DNA of 7,316 nucleotides, taken from the NCBI GenBank assembly GCA_016867655.1, contig VGJA01000050.1, positions 1 to 7,316 of the forward strand, in the 5' to 3' direction. Position numbers and translations under genes: made by a program. This DNA is from Candidatus Altarchaeales archaeon (GTDB taxonomy: Archaea; Altiarchaeota; Altiarchaeia; IMC4; SCGC-AAA252-I15). Under the pieces are notes generated by a model that saw nothing but the letters and a program-made list of their open reading frames with translations, had not been told where the DNA came from and did no database searches. Position 1 is the first letter of the stretch. Each line of letters starts with the position of its first letter. This document shows, piece by piece, positions 1 to 6,800 of the stretch.

Positions 1-20
1 CTCGCCATAGTCAAATACAA

Positions 21-788
21 CTACCTGATGTAGCTTTGGGACTCCCAAGAGTAGTCTCCCCGCTTCTGCTCCGCCCTCTGGTGATCCGAAATCATCTTGC
101 TTATCTGACCCATCTGCCTCTCGGTGTCCTTCGCCTTGTTCTCCAAAGCAGTCATGTCCACCTCAACGCCAAGAATCCTAGTCAAAACCCTCAAAACAGC
201 CTCCGCAGACTTGGCGTCAACAATCTGGCCGTGAGTCTCGCCCATCAAACAAACGCCCTCAACATCCCTCTGCACGCCCAAACCCAACAACAAGCCAGAG
301 GCTCCGAAAATAGCTCCATCCTCCCTGAAGACGATGTCATACTTAGCGTGTTCCTTCACCAGACTCCTGCTGGTCGCAGCCCCAAAAACGCGCGGACTCT
401 GCGTAATATTGCCAGTCGCCAATCCGCCAAGAGTATACATCCTTTTGACATTCAAATCCAAAGCCAAATCCAAAGTCCTCTCAGCCAGCTGATACTGACT
501 GTCGGGAGTAATACCCTGAAAATCCCCAGTCAAAAGAATAAGCTCTCTGCCGTTCCTGCTCCAGCTGTGGAACTCCATGTTCACAAGCTTTACTGTGCCA
601 TCCTCCTGAATGCCAACCTGAGGCGGCAAAAAAGGCGAATACAACTCGGCAAACTTCTTTGCCTTAAGCTCGTCCAAAAGATGGTCTCCAGCCAGCTTGC
701 CGACCAAACCAATCCCGGGAAGACCCTCCACCATAATAGGATTACTCAACTTCGGCTTATCCAAAAACTTCAAAACAACATCATCCAT
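21..788 (-). CDS. PAC2-family protein (proteasome assembly chaperone-like)
   Basis: A 255-residue protein of the archaeal PAC2 family (related to PbaA/PbaB and eukaryotic proteasome assembly chaperones). Family members are thought to act in the cytosol on 20S proteasome assembly or as proteasome-interacting chaperones; the role of this copy is inferred. Visible family marks are the N-terminal VEGLPGIGLVG stretch (about residues 20-30), the central LGGLATGNI region, the GASGLLLGLG segment, GETHGQIVDAKSA, and a charged helical tail after about residue 210 that could form a coiled coil. The C-terminus is SYIR, so tyrosine is third from the end and a canonical HbYX proteasome-docking tail is absent. 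I chose the ATG at 788 over an upstream TTG at 800: GGAGTG lies 4 nt before the ATG, and this start overlaps the nop10 stop by 8 nt. It is the last visible gene of the aIF2-alpha operon. A CAT at 6-8 might be the start of another minus-strand gene, but too little is visible to call. Confidence 0.92.
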   Translation of the reverse strand: MDDVVLKFLDKPKLSNPIMVEGLPGIGLVGKLAGDHLLDELKAKKFAELYSPFLPPQVGIQEDGTVKLVNMEFHSWSRNGRELILLTGDFQGITPDSQYQLAERTLDLALDLNVKRMYTLGGLATGNITQSPRVFGAATSRSLVKEHAKYDIVFREDGAIFGASGLLLGLGVQRDVEGVCLMGETHGQIVDAKSAEAVLRVLTRILGVEVDMTALENKAKDTERQMGQISKMISDHQRAEQKRGDYSWESQSYIR

Positions 789-948
789 CTTGCACTCCAA
801 ACTGTTTTTTCAACTGCCTGCGGTATCTGCCATACTTGTCCAAAGGCGAATATCTCGCCGGATGCGGATTCACAGTATCTACTCCACACTTACCGCACAC
901 ATTCTTCATGGTATAACTTCCACATTTCGGACATTTAAGCAATGTCAT
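781..948 (-). CDS. nop10: H/ACA RNP component Nop10
   Basis: A 55-residue protein, normal length for archaeal Nop10. It belongs to the H/ACA guide ribonucleoprotein with Cbf5, Gar1 and L7Ae, which pseudouridylates rRNA. It starts MTLLKCPKCGSYTMKNVCGKCG: two CxxC pairs (C6/C9 and C18/C21) form the small zinc ribbon. These are followed by the family's HPARYSPLDKYGRYRRQLK segment, the linker and helix that contact Cbf5. The ATG (946-948) overlaps the TGA of aIF2-alpha (945-947) as ATGA, and its own TGA (781-783) lies inside the start region of the PAC2 gene. All three genes are therefore probably on one transcript and translationally coupled. I read this gene by hand; a minimum-length cutoff would lose it. 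The family assignment is strong because both the zinc ribbon and the Cbf5-contact segment match. Confidence 0.94.
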   Translation of the reverse strand: MTLLKCPKCGSYTMKNVCGKCGVDTVNPHPARYSPLDKYGRYRRQLKKQFGVQDG

Positions 949-1721
949 TGCTTCTTCCACTCCCTGTGGAACTCCCCCACACCACGGTTTTCACGAATGT
1001 AGGCTATGCCAGCCTCCGAAGCCTCCTTCAAAGCCCTTTCAGCGCTCTTATAATCCTTAGCCCTAACGTGAACGCGGTATATTGGAGCGGAAATGTAGTT
1101 CACAGCAAGCTCTGAATCAACTTTAGCCGCCAGTATCCTGCTCAAAGACTCTTTGACAACATCCACGCCATTAGGCTCAAAACTGGTCAACTCCACAAAA
1201 CCAGTTATCTCAACAAAAGGCGGCTTAATACTCTTGCAGACTATTTCAACCAATTTGGGCTTCCACTTGTCCGGAACCTTAAGCTTGTCTGCAACAGACT
1301 TATCCAAAGATATGGCCTCAAAACCCTTGTAGAGGCTTGGATACTCCCCCAAAAGCTCTGCACTTACTTTCTCAGAGACTTCCTCAGGCTTCAGCTTCAG
1401 TTCAGCTGAAATCATTTCAACAATCTTCCTGGACCTCTGCTCCTGCTTGACATCCTGAAGCTTCTGCTTCTTCTGAGCCTCGTTAACCCTCCTCAAAGAC
1501 AAGTCAATGTGCCCTCTCGATGGATCAACCCTCAAGACAAGCAAAACAACCTTCTGGCCCTCCTTGACATAATCCCTGATGTTCCTAACCCACTTCAAGG
1601 AAATCTCAGACAGATGGAGCATACCCCTCTGGCCCTTATACTCGTCCAAAGTGATAAAGGCCCCTTGCTTGAACAGACTCTGAACAGTCCCCAAAACAAA
1701 CTCCCCCTCCTTCGGAAACAT
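945..1721 (-). CDS. eif2a: Translation initiation factor aIF2 subunit alpha
   Basis: A 258-residue protein with the usual length and order of the archaeal aIF2 alpha subunit, which with beta and gamma carries initiator Met-tRNA to the small ribosomal subunit. Residues 1 to about 85 form the S1/OB domain, with the recognisable GTVQSLFKQGAFITLDEY, GMLHLSEIS and WVRNIRDYVKEGQKV stretches and ending HIDLSLRRV. The middle is a helical domain rich in Lys and Glu. From about residue 175 comes the alpha-beta C-terminal domain (PPFVEITGFVELTSF, then SAPIYRVHVRAKDYKSAERALKEA), which binds the gamma subunit. The ATG at 1721 has no Shine-Dalgarno upstream, and a TATA-like box at 1746-1755 fits a leaderless start. 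It is the first gene of the operon with nop10 and PAC2. In many archaea the genes for L44e and S27e precede it; here they do not. Confidence 0.96.
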   Translation of the reverse strand: MFPKEGEFVLGTVQSLFKQGAFITLDEYKGQRGMLHLSEISLKWVRNIRDYVKEGQKVVLLVLRVDPSRGHIDLSLRRVNEAQKKQKLQDVKQEQRSRKIVEMISAELKLKPEEVSEKVSAELLGEYPSLYKGFEAISLDKSVADKLKVPDKWKPKLVEIVCKSIKPPFVEITGFVELTSFEPNGVDVVKESLSRILAAKVDSELAVNYISAPIYRVHVRAKDYKSAERALKEASEAGIAYIRENRGVGEFHREWKKQ

Positions 1722-1745
1722 CTTGAGTTAAGACTTTTGCTTTAG

Positions 1746-1755
1746 TATTAATAAA
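1746..1755 (-). promoter_or_regulatory. TATA-like box of the aIF2-alpha operon
   Basis: On the minus strand this reads TTTATTAATA, close to the archaeal TATA consensus. Its centre is about 29 nt before the ATG at 1721, so transcription would begin at or within a few bases of the start codon. There is no purine-rich ribosome site between box and ATG, which fits a leaderless mRNA. Inferred from spacing and base composition only. Confidence 0.6.
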
Positions 1756-1773
1756 GAAGTTTGCGTGCTCTAT

Positions 1774-1876
1774 CCCACCTGATGGGTAACACCCTGCAAG
1801 TGTAATATCCCACCCAGAGTGTTCCACCCGCCCAGATGAGTTACACTTTTGCAAGTGTAATGCTCCACCCAGAGTG
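1774..1876. repeat. Two-copy degenerate direct repeat with hairpin, between divergent promoters
   Basis: Copy one is 1774-1821 and copy two about 1822-1876. Their best-kept core (1795-1821 and 1850-1876) matches at 24 of 27 positions, with a period of 55. The core begins TGCAAGTGTAAT and ends CCACCCAGAGTG; CCCACC-type blocks recur four times in the region. Copy two contains a perfect inverted repeat at 1841-1860: TTACACTT, a 4-base TTGC centre, then AAGTGTAA. Copy one has a weakened version of it. The array fills most of the space between the two divergent TATA boxes and ends right at the edge of the ilvN box, where the BRE would lie. It could be an operator pair, a relic of a dispersed repeat, or a small mobile remnant. 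The sequence cannot decide between these. Confidence 0.75.
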
Positions 1877-1877
1877 A

Positions 1878-1885
1878 TTATTAAA
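1878..1885 (+). promoter_or_regulatory. TATA-like box of ilvN and the site-2 protease gene
   Basis: TTATTAAA, centred about 27 nt before the ATG at 1908, is the standard archaeal distance from TATA to transcription start, so this mRNA is probably leaderless. A second AT-rich stretch (TTATTTATAT, about 1896-1905) is too close to the ATG to act as TATA box for that start. The 3' edge of the upstream repeat sits immediately before this box, so a protein bound there could block or recruit TBP/TFB. Confidence 0.6.
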
Positions 1886-1907
1886 GACGAGTTCATTATT
1901 TATATTC

Positions 1908-2396
1908 ATGTCCAAACTGAAGGAACATATTTTCGTGGTCTTGGTGGAGAACAGGCCGGGAGTCCTACAGAGGGTGTCCTCACTGTTCTCAAGGAGGAGA
2001 TACAACATAGAAAGCATTTCCGTTGGCCACACAGAGAACCCAGCGATATCGAGGATGACCATCGTCACCACAGGCGAACAGAAGATAATCGAGCAGATTG
2101 AAAAACAATTGAACAAACTGGTCAACGTCGTAAAGGTTATAGAACTAAGCAAGGAAAACTCGGTCTGCAGGGAACTGTGCATCGTAAAGGTCCACACGCA
2201 AAACGACAAAGCCAAAGAACAGGTGATACAATATGCTGACGTCTTCAGGGGAAATGTCGTCGACGTCAGCCCGAAGTCTCTAGCTGTGGAGCTTACAGGA
2301 GACTCCTCCAAGATTGACGCCTTCATAAACCTGGTGAAAGGCTTCGGCATAAAAGAGGTTGCCAGAACGGGCGTCACAGCAGTCCAGCGCGGTTAA
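1908..2396 (+). CDS. ilvN: Acetolactate synthase small (regulatory) subunit
   Basis: A 162-residue protein of full length for the IlvN/IlvH family (about 160-170). It binds the catalytic IlvB subunit of acetohydroxyacid synthase, the first common step of valine, leucine and isoleucine synthesis, stimulates it and normally confers valine feedback inhibition. Residues about 6-80 are an ACT domain, with the signature [20 protein letters not shown] followed by [14 protein letters not shown] and SRMTIVTTG. The C-terminal domain is also complete: [13 protein letters not shown], then [46 protein letters not shown]. The ATG at 1908 follows a TATA box at leaderless distance and has no ribosome site. 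No ilvB lies immediately upstream and no ilvC downstream, unlike the usual cluster. The next gene, a site-2 protease, begins 6 nt after the stop. Confidence 0.95.
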   Translation: MSKLKEHIFVVLVENRPGVLQRVSSLFSRRRYNIESISVGHTENPAISRMTIVTTGEQKIIEQIEKQLNKLVNVVKVIELSKENSVCRELCIVKVHTQNDKAKEQVIQYADVFRGNVVDVSPKSLAVELTGDSSKIDAFINLVKGFGIKEVARTGVTAVQRG

Positions 2397-2402
2397 CGTA
2401 AA

Positions 2403-3509
2403 ATGCGGAGTTCCTTCAGGTTGTTCAAAGTATTGGGCATTTCAATAGAAGTCCACATAACCTTCATACTGTTCCTCCTGCTGGTTTTGATTGCCGGACC
2501 TGCAACCTTCGTCTTCTTTTTCATCATCTTTTCCATAATCCTGGCCCATGAACTATGCCACTCAATCGCGGCCATACTTTCCGGAATACCTGTACCCAGG
2601 ATAATACTGCTGCCCTTCGGAGGATTGGCCAGCATAGAACTGCCTGAAAACCCTTTGACTGAACTGAAGATTTCCCTTTCAGGGCCGTTTTTCAACTTCT
2701 TTCTTGCGGGCATAAGTCTGGCTTTGATAAAACTTTTGAGCCTGCATTTGTTCGGCTACGGCCAGCTTTTGGACATGCTGGTGGAAGGCAACACAGGCAT
2801 TTTCACAGCATCCTATGTCTTGAGCATGCTGGCCATGGTCAACCTTTTATTGGGGCTGTTCAATATGCTTCCAGCTTTTCCGATGGACGGCGGCAGGGTG
2901 TTCAGGTCAATCCTGGCTTTATGGATTGACTACGCCAAGGCAACGCAGATAGCAGGCAGGATTGGACAAATGGTTTTCCTGCTTCTAGTACTGGCAGGCA
3001 TTCTCACATTCAACATATGGTGGATTATAGTCGGGCTTTTCCTGATGTATGCCAGCGGCGGAGAAGTGAAGTTTGTCCTGCTCAAGAAAACGTTCCAAGG
3101 CCTTTTGATGAGAGACATAATTTCAGAGCAGAGGAAACTGCCAATCGTTGAAGGCTCGGTGTTCGTAAAAGACTTCATGACAATGTTTGCCAAGCCAGAC
3201 CAAAGGTTCTATCTGATAGCAAATCAGGACGGCACCCTTAAGGGCATATTGGATTTGAATGAGGTAAGCCAGGCGTCAATGCAGGAGAAGTTGAAAACAG
3301 TCGGCAGTCTTGCAAAAGAAGACTATGAGACTGTTGAAGGCAGTGTAAGCGTTGAGGAGGGGATGAAGAAAATACTGTCAAACGACATCACTTTGATTGC
3401 AGACGGAGACGTTGTCCTGGGATACATGACTCCGGAACTGTTTTTCGAGATGACGCAGTTTTACAGCCTGAAAAACAAGCCTGAAAACAAAACTTTAAGT
3501 ATATCATGA
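2403..3509 (+). CDS. Site-2 protease family M50 membrane metalloprotease with C-terminal CBS region
   Basis: A 368-residue intramembrane zinc metalloprotease of the archaeal S2P type, which cleaves substrates within the membrane. The N-terminal part has several hydrophobic segments (about residues 17-48, 97-117, 133-153 and 185-216). Catalytic residues are in place: HELCH at 49-53 supplies H49, E50 and H53, and NMLPAFPMDGGR at 154-165 supplies D162. The family's GPFFN lies at 94-98. From about residue 233 the protein is soluble and looks like a diverged CBS pair (LLMRDIISEQRKLPIV, VFVKDFMTMF, FYLIANQDGTLKGILDLNEV, then a second half ending LGYMTPELFFEM). CBS pairs in archaeal M50 proteins are known and in other proteins often bind adenine nucleotides; any ligand here is inferred. 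The gene starts 6 nt after ilvN with no Shine-Dalgarno, so it probably shares its promoter. The last 24 codons lie in a repeat whose decayed copies continue downstream. Confidence 0.95.
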   Translation: MRSSFRLFKVLGISIEVHITFILFLLLVLIAGPATFVFFFIIFSIILAHELCHSIAAILSGIPVPRIILLPFGGLASIELPENPLTELKISLSGPFFNFFLAGISLALIKLLSLHLFGYGQLLDMLVEGNTGIFTASYVLSMLAMVNLLLGLFNMLPAFPMDGGRVFRSILALWIDYAKATQIAGRIGQMVFLLLVLAGILTFNIWWIIVGLFLMYASGGEVKFVLLKKTFQGLLMRDIISEQRKLPIVEGSVFVKDFMTMFAKPDQRFYLIANQDGTLKGILDLNEVSQASMQEKLKTVGSLAKEDYETVEGSVSVEEGMKKILSNDITLIADGDVVLGYMTPELFFEMTQFYSLKNKPENKTLSIS

Positions 3510-3767
3510 GCTGCAGTAATACAGGGAAGTCAAAAAACAAATCTGAAAAACACCGTGAACTGCTTTTCGAGATGATGCAATCCTGCAACCTGAAAAAAAA
3601 CGCAAAACAAAACCTAAGACACATTACAAACTGCAGCAAGACATGAATTGCCCCAGCCTGAGAACAAGCTGTAGGGTAAACCTGGAGCACATAAACGCGA
3701 CAAGACCTGAAATGCGAGAGCTGCAGTGCTAGAGGAGACATAAAAACAAAATCTGAAACAGAAGAGT
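3435..3767 (+). repeat. Decayed tandem repeats of the site-2 protease 3' end and its downstream region
   Basis: The last codons of the protease gene (from 3435, GAACTGTTTTTCGAGATGA) recur at 3557 as GAACTGCTTTTCGAGATGA. About 29 of the first 36 bases match, and the next about 45 bases align more loosely. CTGCAG marks equivalent points at 3511, 3631 and 3721, spaced 120 and 90. After the third CTGCAG, the block AAAAACAAAATCTGAAA (about 3742-3758) matches AAAAAACAAATCTGAAA after the first. A CAGCCTGAGAACAAGC block at 3654 matches the one at 3464. There are thus one intact and at least two worn units of about 90-120 bp. The region from 3510 to about 3780 holds no recognised gene. A 46-codon frame (3506-3646) crosses it and is discussed as a finding. 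It is probably an old tandem duplication that is being lost. Confidence 0.75.
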
Positions 3768-3783
3768 TGTAGTTAGACTTGAT

Positions 3784-3791
3784 ATTATATA
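3784..3791 (+). promoter_or_regulatory. TATA-like box of the large secreted-protein gene
   Basis: ATTATATA, centred about 29 nt before the ATG at 3817, has the same geometry as the other two promoters in the window. It favours 3817 as a leaderless start. A competing box, ATTTAATA at about 3800-3807, would place transcription near 3830 and give the ATG at 3844 a short leader containing a weak AGG. The promoter region is well supported as AT-rich in a less AT-rich surround; which box works is open. Confidence 0.55.
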
Positions 3792-3816
3792 GTCATAAAA
3801 TTTAATAGTATATTGA

Positions 3817-6800
3817 ATGTCAAAAAAGCTCCAGTTAGGCAAAATGAGATTAAAGCAAGCAATATCAATCTGTCTTTTGATTGCATGCTGTCTTATTCTA
3901 ACAACCAGTGCTTCAGCCCAAGGCTGCGACAGCGAGTATATTGCAAACGCGAATCCGGTATGCCAGCTGGATGACTGCGAAAACTACTGCATGGACTGGC
4001 TTCCGCAGGGAGACTTAGACTGCCAGACGCGTCCAGGATACACTGAAACAGCAAGATGCTGCGACGACAGCCCAAACCCAGACATAACCCAAAGATGCAG
4101 CAAAGGGTGTATAGGGGGAGTAAACCCAACATGCCAGCCCGCGGACTGCGGAGTGTACTGCATGCAGGAGAGGTCTGAAGGAAATGCGGACTGCCAGAAC
4201 AGGCCGGACTTCCATGTTCCGGACGAAGACGGCGTGCCGCAACAACAGCGAGCAAAATGCTGCGATGTGGCTCCGTGCAGCGCAGCTCTTGGAGGAGTAT
4301 GCGAACACTCGATAACAATCGACCCGGCAGACCCGAACCACGACGGAGGGGAATGCATTTATTTGAACTCTGAAGACAGAACGGACTTTTTCTGCCCAAT
4401 GGGTTGGACTCATGTCGCCATTGGAGACCAAGACTGCGCTGCAAAAAAACAAAACACAGGCGGGGAATACCAGGGGACGATAACAGACTCCATGTGCTGC
4501 TGCGCGCCAATGATAGACTCCTGCAACAGGCTTACGCCAACTGGATACAAACCAGATTATGTATACGGCAGCAGGGGAGACGCCGACATTCTGGAGGACA
4601 TGTCAAAGCCGTGGTATGCGGTAGTTAGCATAAGCAAGTATGGAGAACTGAGTTTCAGGAAAAGCTATGGCTTTAACATAGAGTATGACAAACCCATTAC
4701 GGACACAGAAGCAGGCGACCAGTGTGTTCCAACACAACCTGGAACCATGGGCGGTTTGGGACCAGGACAGGGAGACTGCGACGGAAACTGCGACCTAACA
4801 GGAAACCAGGCGTGCGCTGAAGGGTTAGTTTGCAGTGATGACGCGCCTGGAAGAAAAGACTACTGCTGTCCGGCAGGCCAAACAAAATACTACCATAGCA
4901 CGAAGAAATGCTGTACGTCAGCCCCGCCGTTCATACCTATTGGTGCTACTCCTAAGTCCTGTACTAGTAATTCGCAATGCACGGGCGGCAGAAAATGTAT
5001 TCTAGTAGAAGGTGAGGGTTATTGCGTTGCAGCCTACCCTGGCTCTTGCAGTTCAGACAGCTACTGCGCTACAGAGGTTTCGAGCATATTTACCTTATGC
5101 AGAGCAAGCATAGACGGCACCAAATACTGCTTTGTCGCCAATGCAGACTGCTCATCGTGCGACTCAACACCCACGCCAGATGGACACCTGCAGAAGTGCA
5201 TGGGCGACTGCGACAGAAATCCTAATGCTGCATGCGACGACGACGAGTGCGAGCCCGGATTAACATGCACTTCTGACCACTGCTGTCCGCCAGGCACAAG
5301 CTGGGACAATACAAAAAACCAGTGCTGCTATGCCAACTCCATCAACTCCGAAAACTACAACGGCTTCATAAGAATTGTGAACGCCTGCAACAACGGCACA
5401 GTAGAATGCGGCTGGATTAAGAGATACGGCCCAGGAAACTATGGAATCGTGTTCAGCGAGCAATACTGCGATGAAAATAACCCGCAAAACGTTGGACCGC
5501 AGAGAACAGCCTTAAACTACTCTTACATACCGCAATGCATGAGAAGCGGCGAAGAAGACGAGCCAAGGAGGTTCACAGTCCTCATGAAAGTAGACCGAGT
5601 TTATGCAGACAACAACACGGCCAGATTGAGCCCACAGTTCGAAAACCTGACGGTAGTCCCTGGAGTCTACAGGGTCATAGCAGTCAACGACAGCGATTTG
5701 ATAAGCCTCAAAAGAAGGATTGCACTAGAATACGAAAACGCCAGAAGAAGCAACACGCCCATATCAACGCCAAACACTGAAGCATACTACGACTACTGCA
5801 CTACCTACATCCTGGCCCGAGGCTGCGACATGCCCTTTGGCATAAACGTGACAAACATGTGCAAGAACCTGAGGATGGAAGGCGGCGGCCTAAAGGAAAA
5901 TTACACCTACCAGGTGGAAAACATGAACTTCAGCGCCTGCATGTGGGAGATAATAGACGGCGGCAAGTACTACGACTTCCCGGGAGTCTACTTGACTGTG
6001 ATGAACAAATCCAGACACGGAGCAAACCTGGGCCTGATGTACTACTACGTCAACTCCCTGGAGCCAAGAGGCACAACCCACATGGTAAACCCCTCCGGAA
6101 CGCCAGGCGGACAGGAAGCCAACGTAAGGTGGCTGCTAAACTGGAACAAAAAATCGGCCGGAAGAATCCTTGGATGCAGGAGTGACTCAAACGAATTCTG
6201 GAGCGACACATGCAGTCCAGGAGACTTCACCTGCAGTTTGGGTGCTGCGCTGGCCAACGCCTACACGCAAGGCTTCAGGGCAGACAAGATAAAATCGAAT
6301 TTAAGCAAAAAATGCGGTTACTTCGAGCACGAGCAGCCGAAGACTTCTAATGTCCCAGGGCAGACTGCAGACTACTTCCAGTACAACGACCTGGACGATG
6401 AAAACAAAGAAGACGACCCATTTGATGTTGGAGAGGTATATGACGACAAATCGTTCGACTTTGAGCTGGGCGTGCCAGACAGAAAGTACCTGGTAAACCA
6501 GTCTATAGAATCCATCAAAACGGAAATAAGCGCTTTGTTTGTAGACCACAGTTCAGTCAGATGGAAGGGGATATACTACAGGGAAGCACTTACATTTTAT
6601 TCTCAATGCAGGCCCGGCACAGACACCTCCAAAAAGTATTTCAAAATCCCCTATGGCAGGGGCAGTTATTCAGGCGGCCAGTGGGTCAACGGACCGTGGT
6701 ATGGAGGCACGATGTACCAGTACATATACAAAAACGGTTTTTTCAACTACACCACCTATCCAGCGAAAACAGACGTTCAATTCTGGCCGTTCTCAGGATG

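Noticed and set aside
36..938. 300-codon plus-strand open frame opposite the PAC2 and nop10 genes
   Set aside because: It lies antisense to two well-recognised genes, has a low-complexity Gln/Asn/Leu-rich translation with no family likeness, and no promoter or ribosome site. It is a shadow of minus-strand codon use.
1841..1860. Intrinsic terminator
   Set aside because: The stem is AT-rich with no T-run after it on either strand. It lies upstream of both divergent genes rather than after one.
1774..1876. CRISPR array
   Set aside because: There are only two imperfect copies with a 28-base gap, no third repeat and no cas genes. The repeats diverge internally in a way CRISPR repeats do not.
1636..1896. 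Minus-strand frame across the divergent region with repeated HSGWDITLAG-like peptides
   Set aside because: The peptide repeat is only the DNA repeat read in one frame. The frame runs out of phase into aIF2-alpha and starts inside the ilvN promoter, so it is not a gene.
1841..2377. 178-codon minus-strand frame opposite ilvN
   Set aside because: It is antisense to a clear, full-length IlvN protein. Its Ser/Thr/Leu/Phe-rich composition is what the complement of that gene gives.
3388..3741. 117-codon minus-strand frame over the repeat region with internal peptide repeats
   Set aside because: The apparent peptide repeats come from the DNA tandem repeat. The frame overlaps the protease gene end in antisense and has no recognisable domain. 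It helped reveal the repeat but is not called as a gene.
3880..3891. Lipoprotein-type lipobox (LIAC) in the signal peptide of the large protein
   Set aside because: Cleavage at Cys24 would leave only about nine hydrophobic residues. The ASA-Q site ten residues later is a better fit to signal peptidase I.
3893..4510. Long minus-strand frames opposite the cysteine-rich half of the large gene
   Set aside because: Rows of TGC, GAC and GGA codons leave few stops on the complement. The translations have no family marks, while the plus-strand frame has a signal peptide and ordered cysteine modules.
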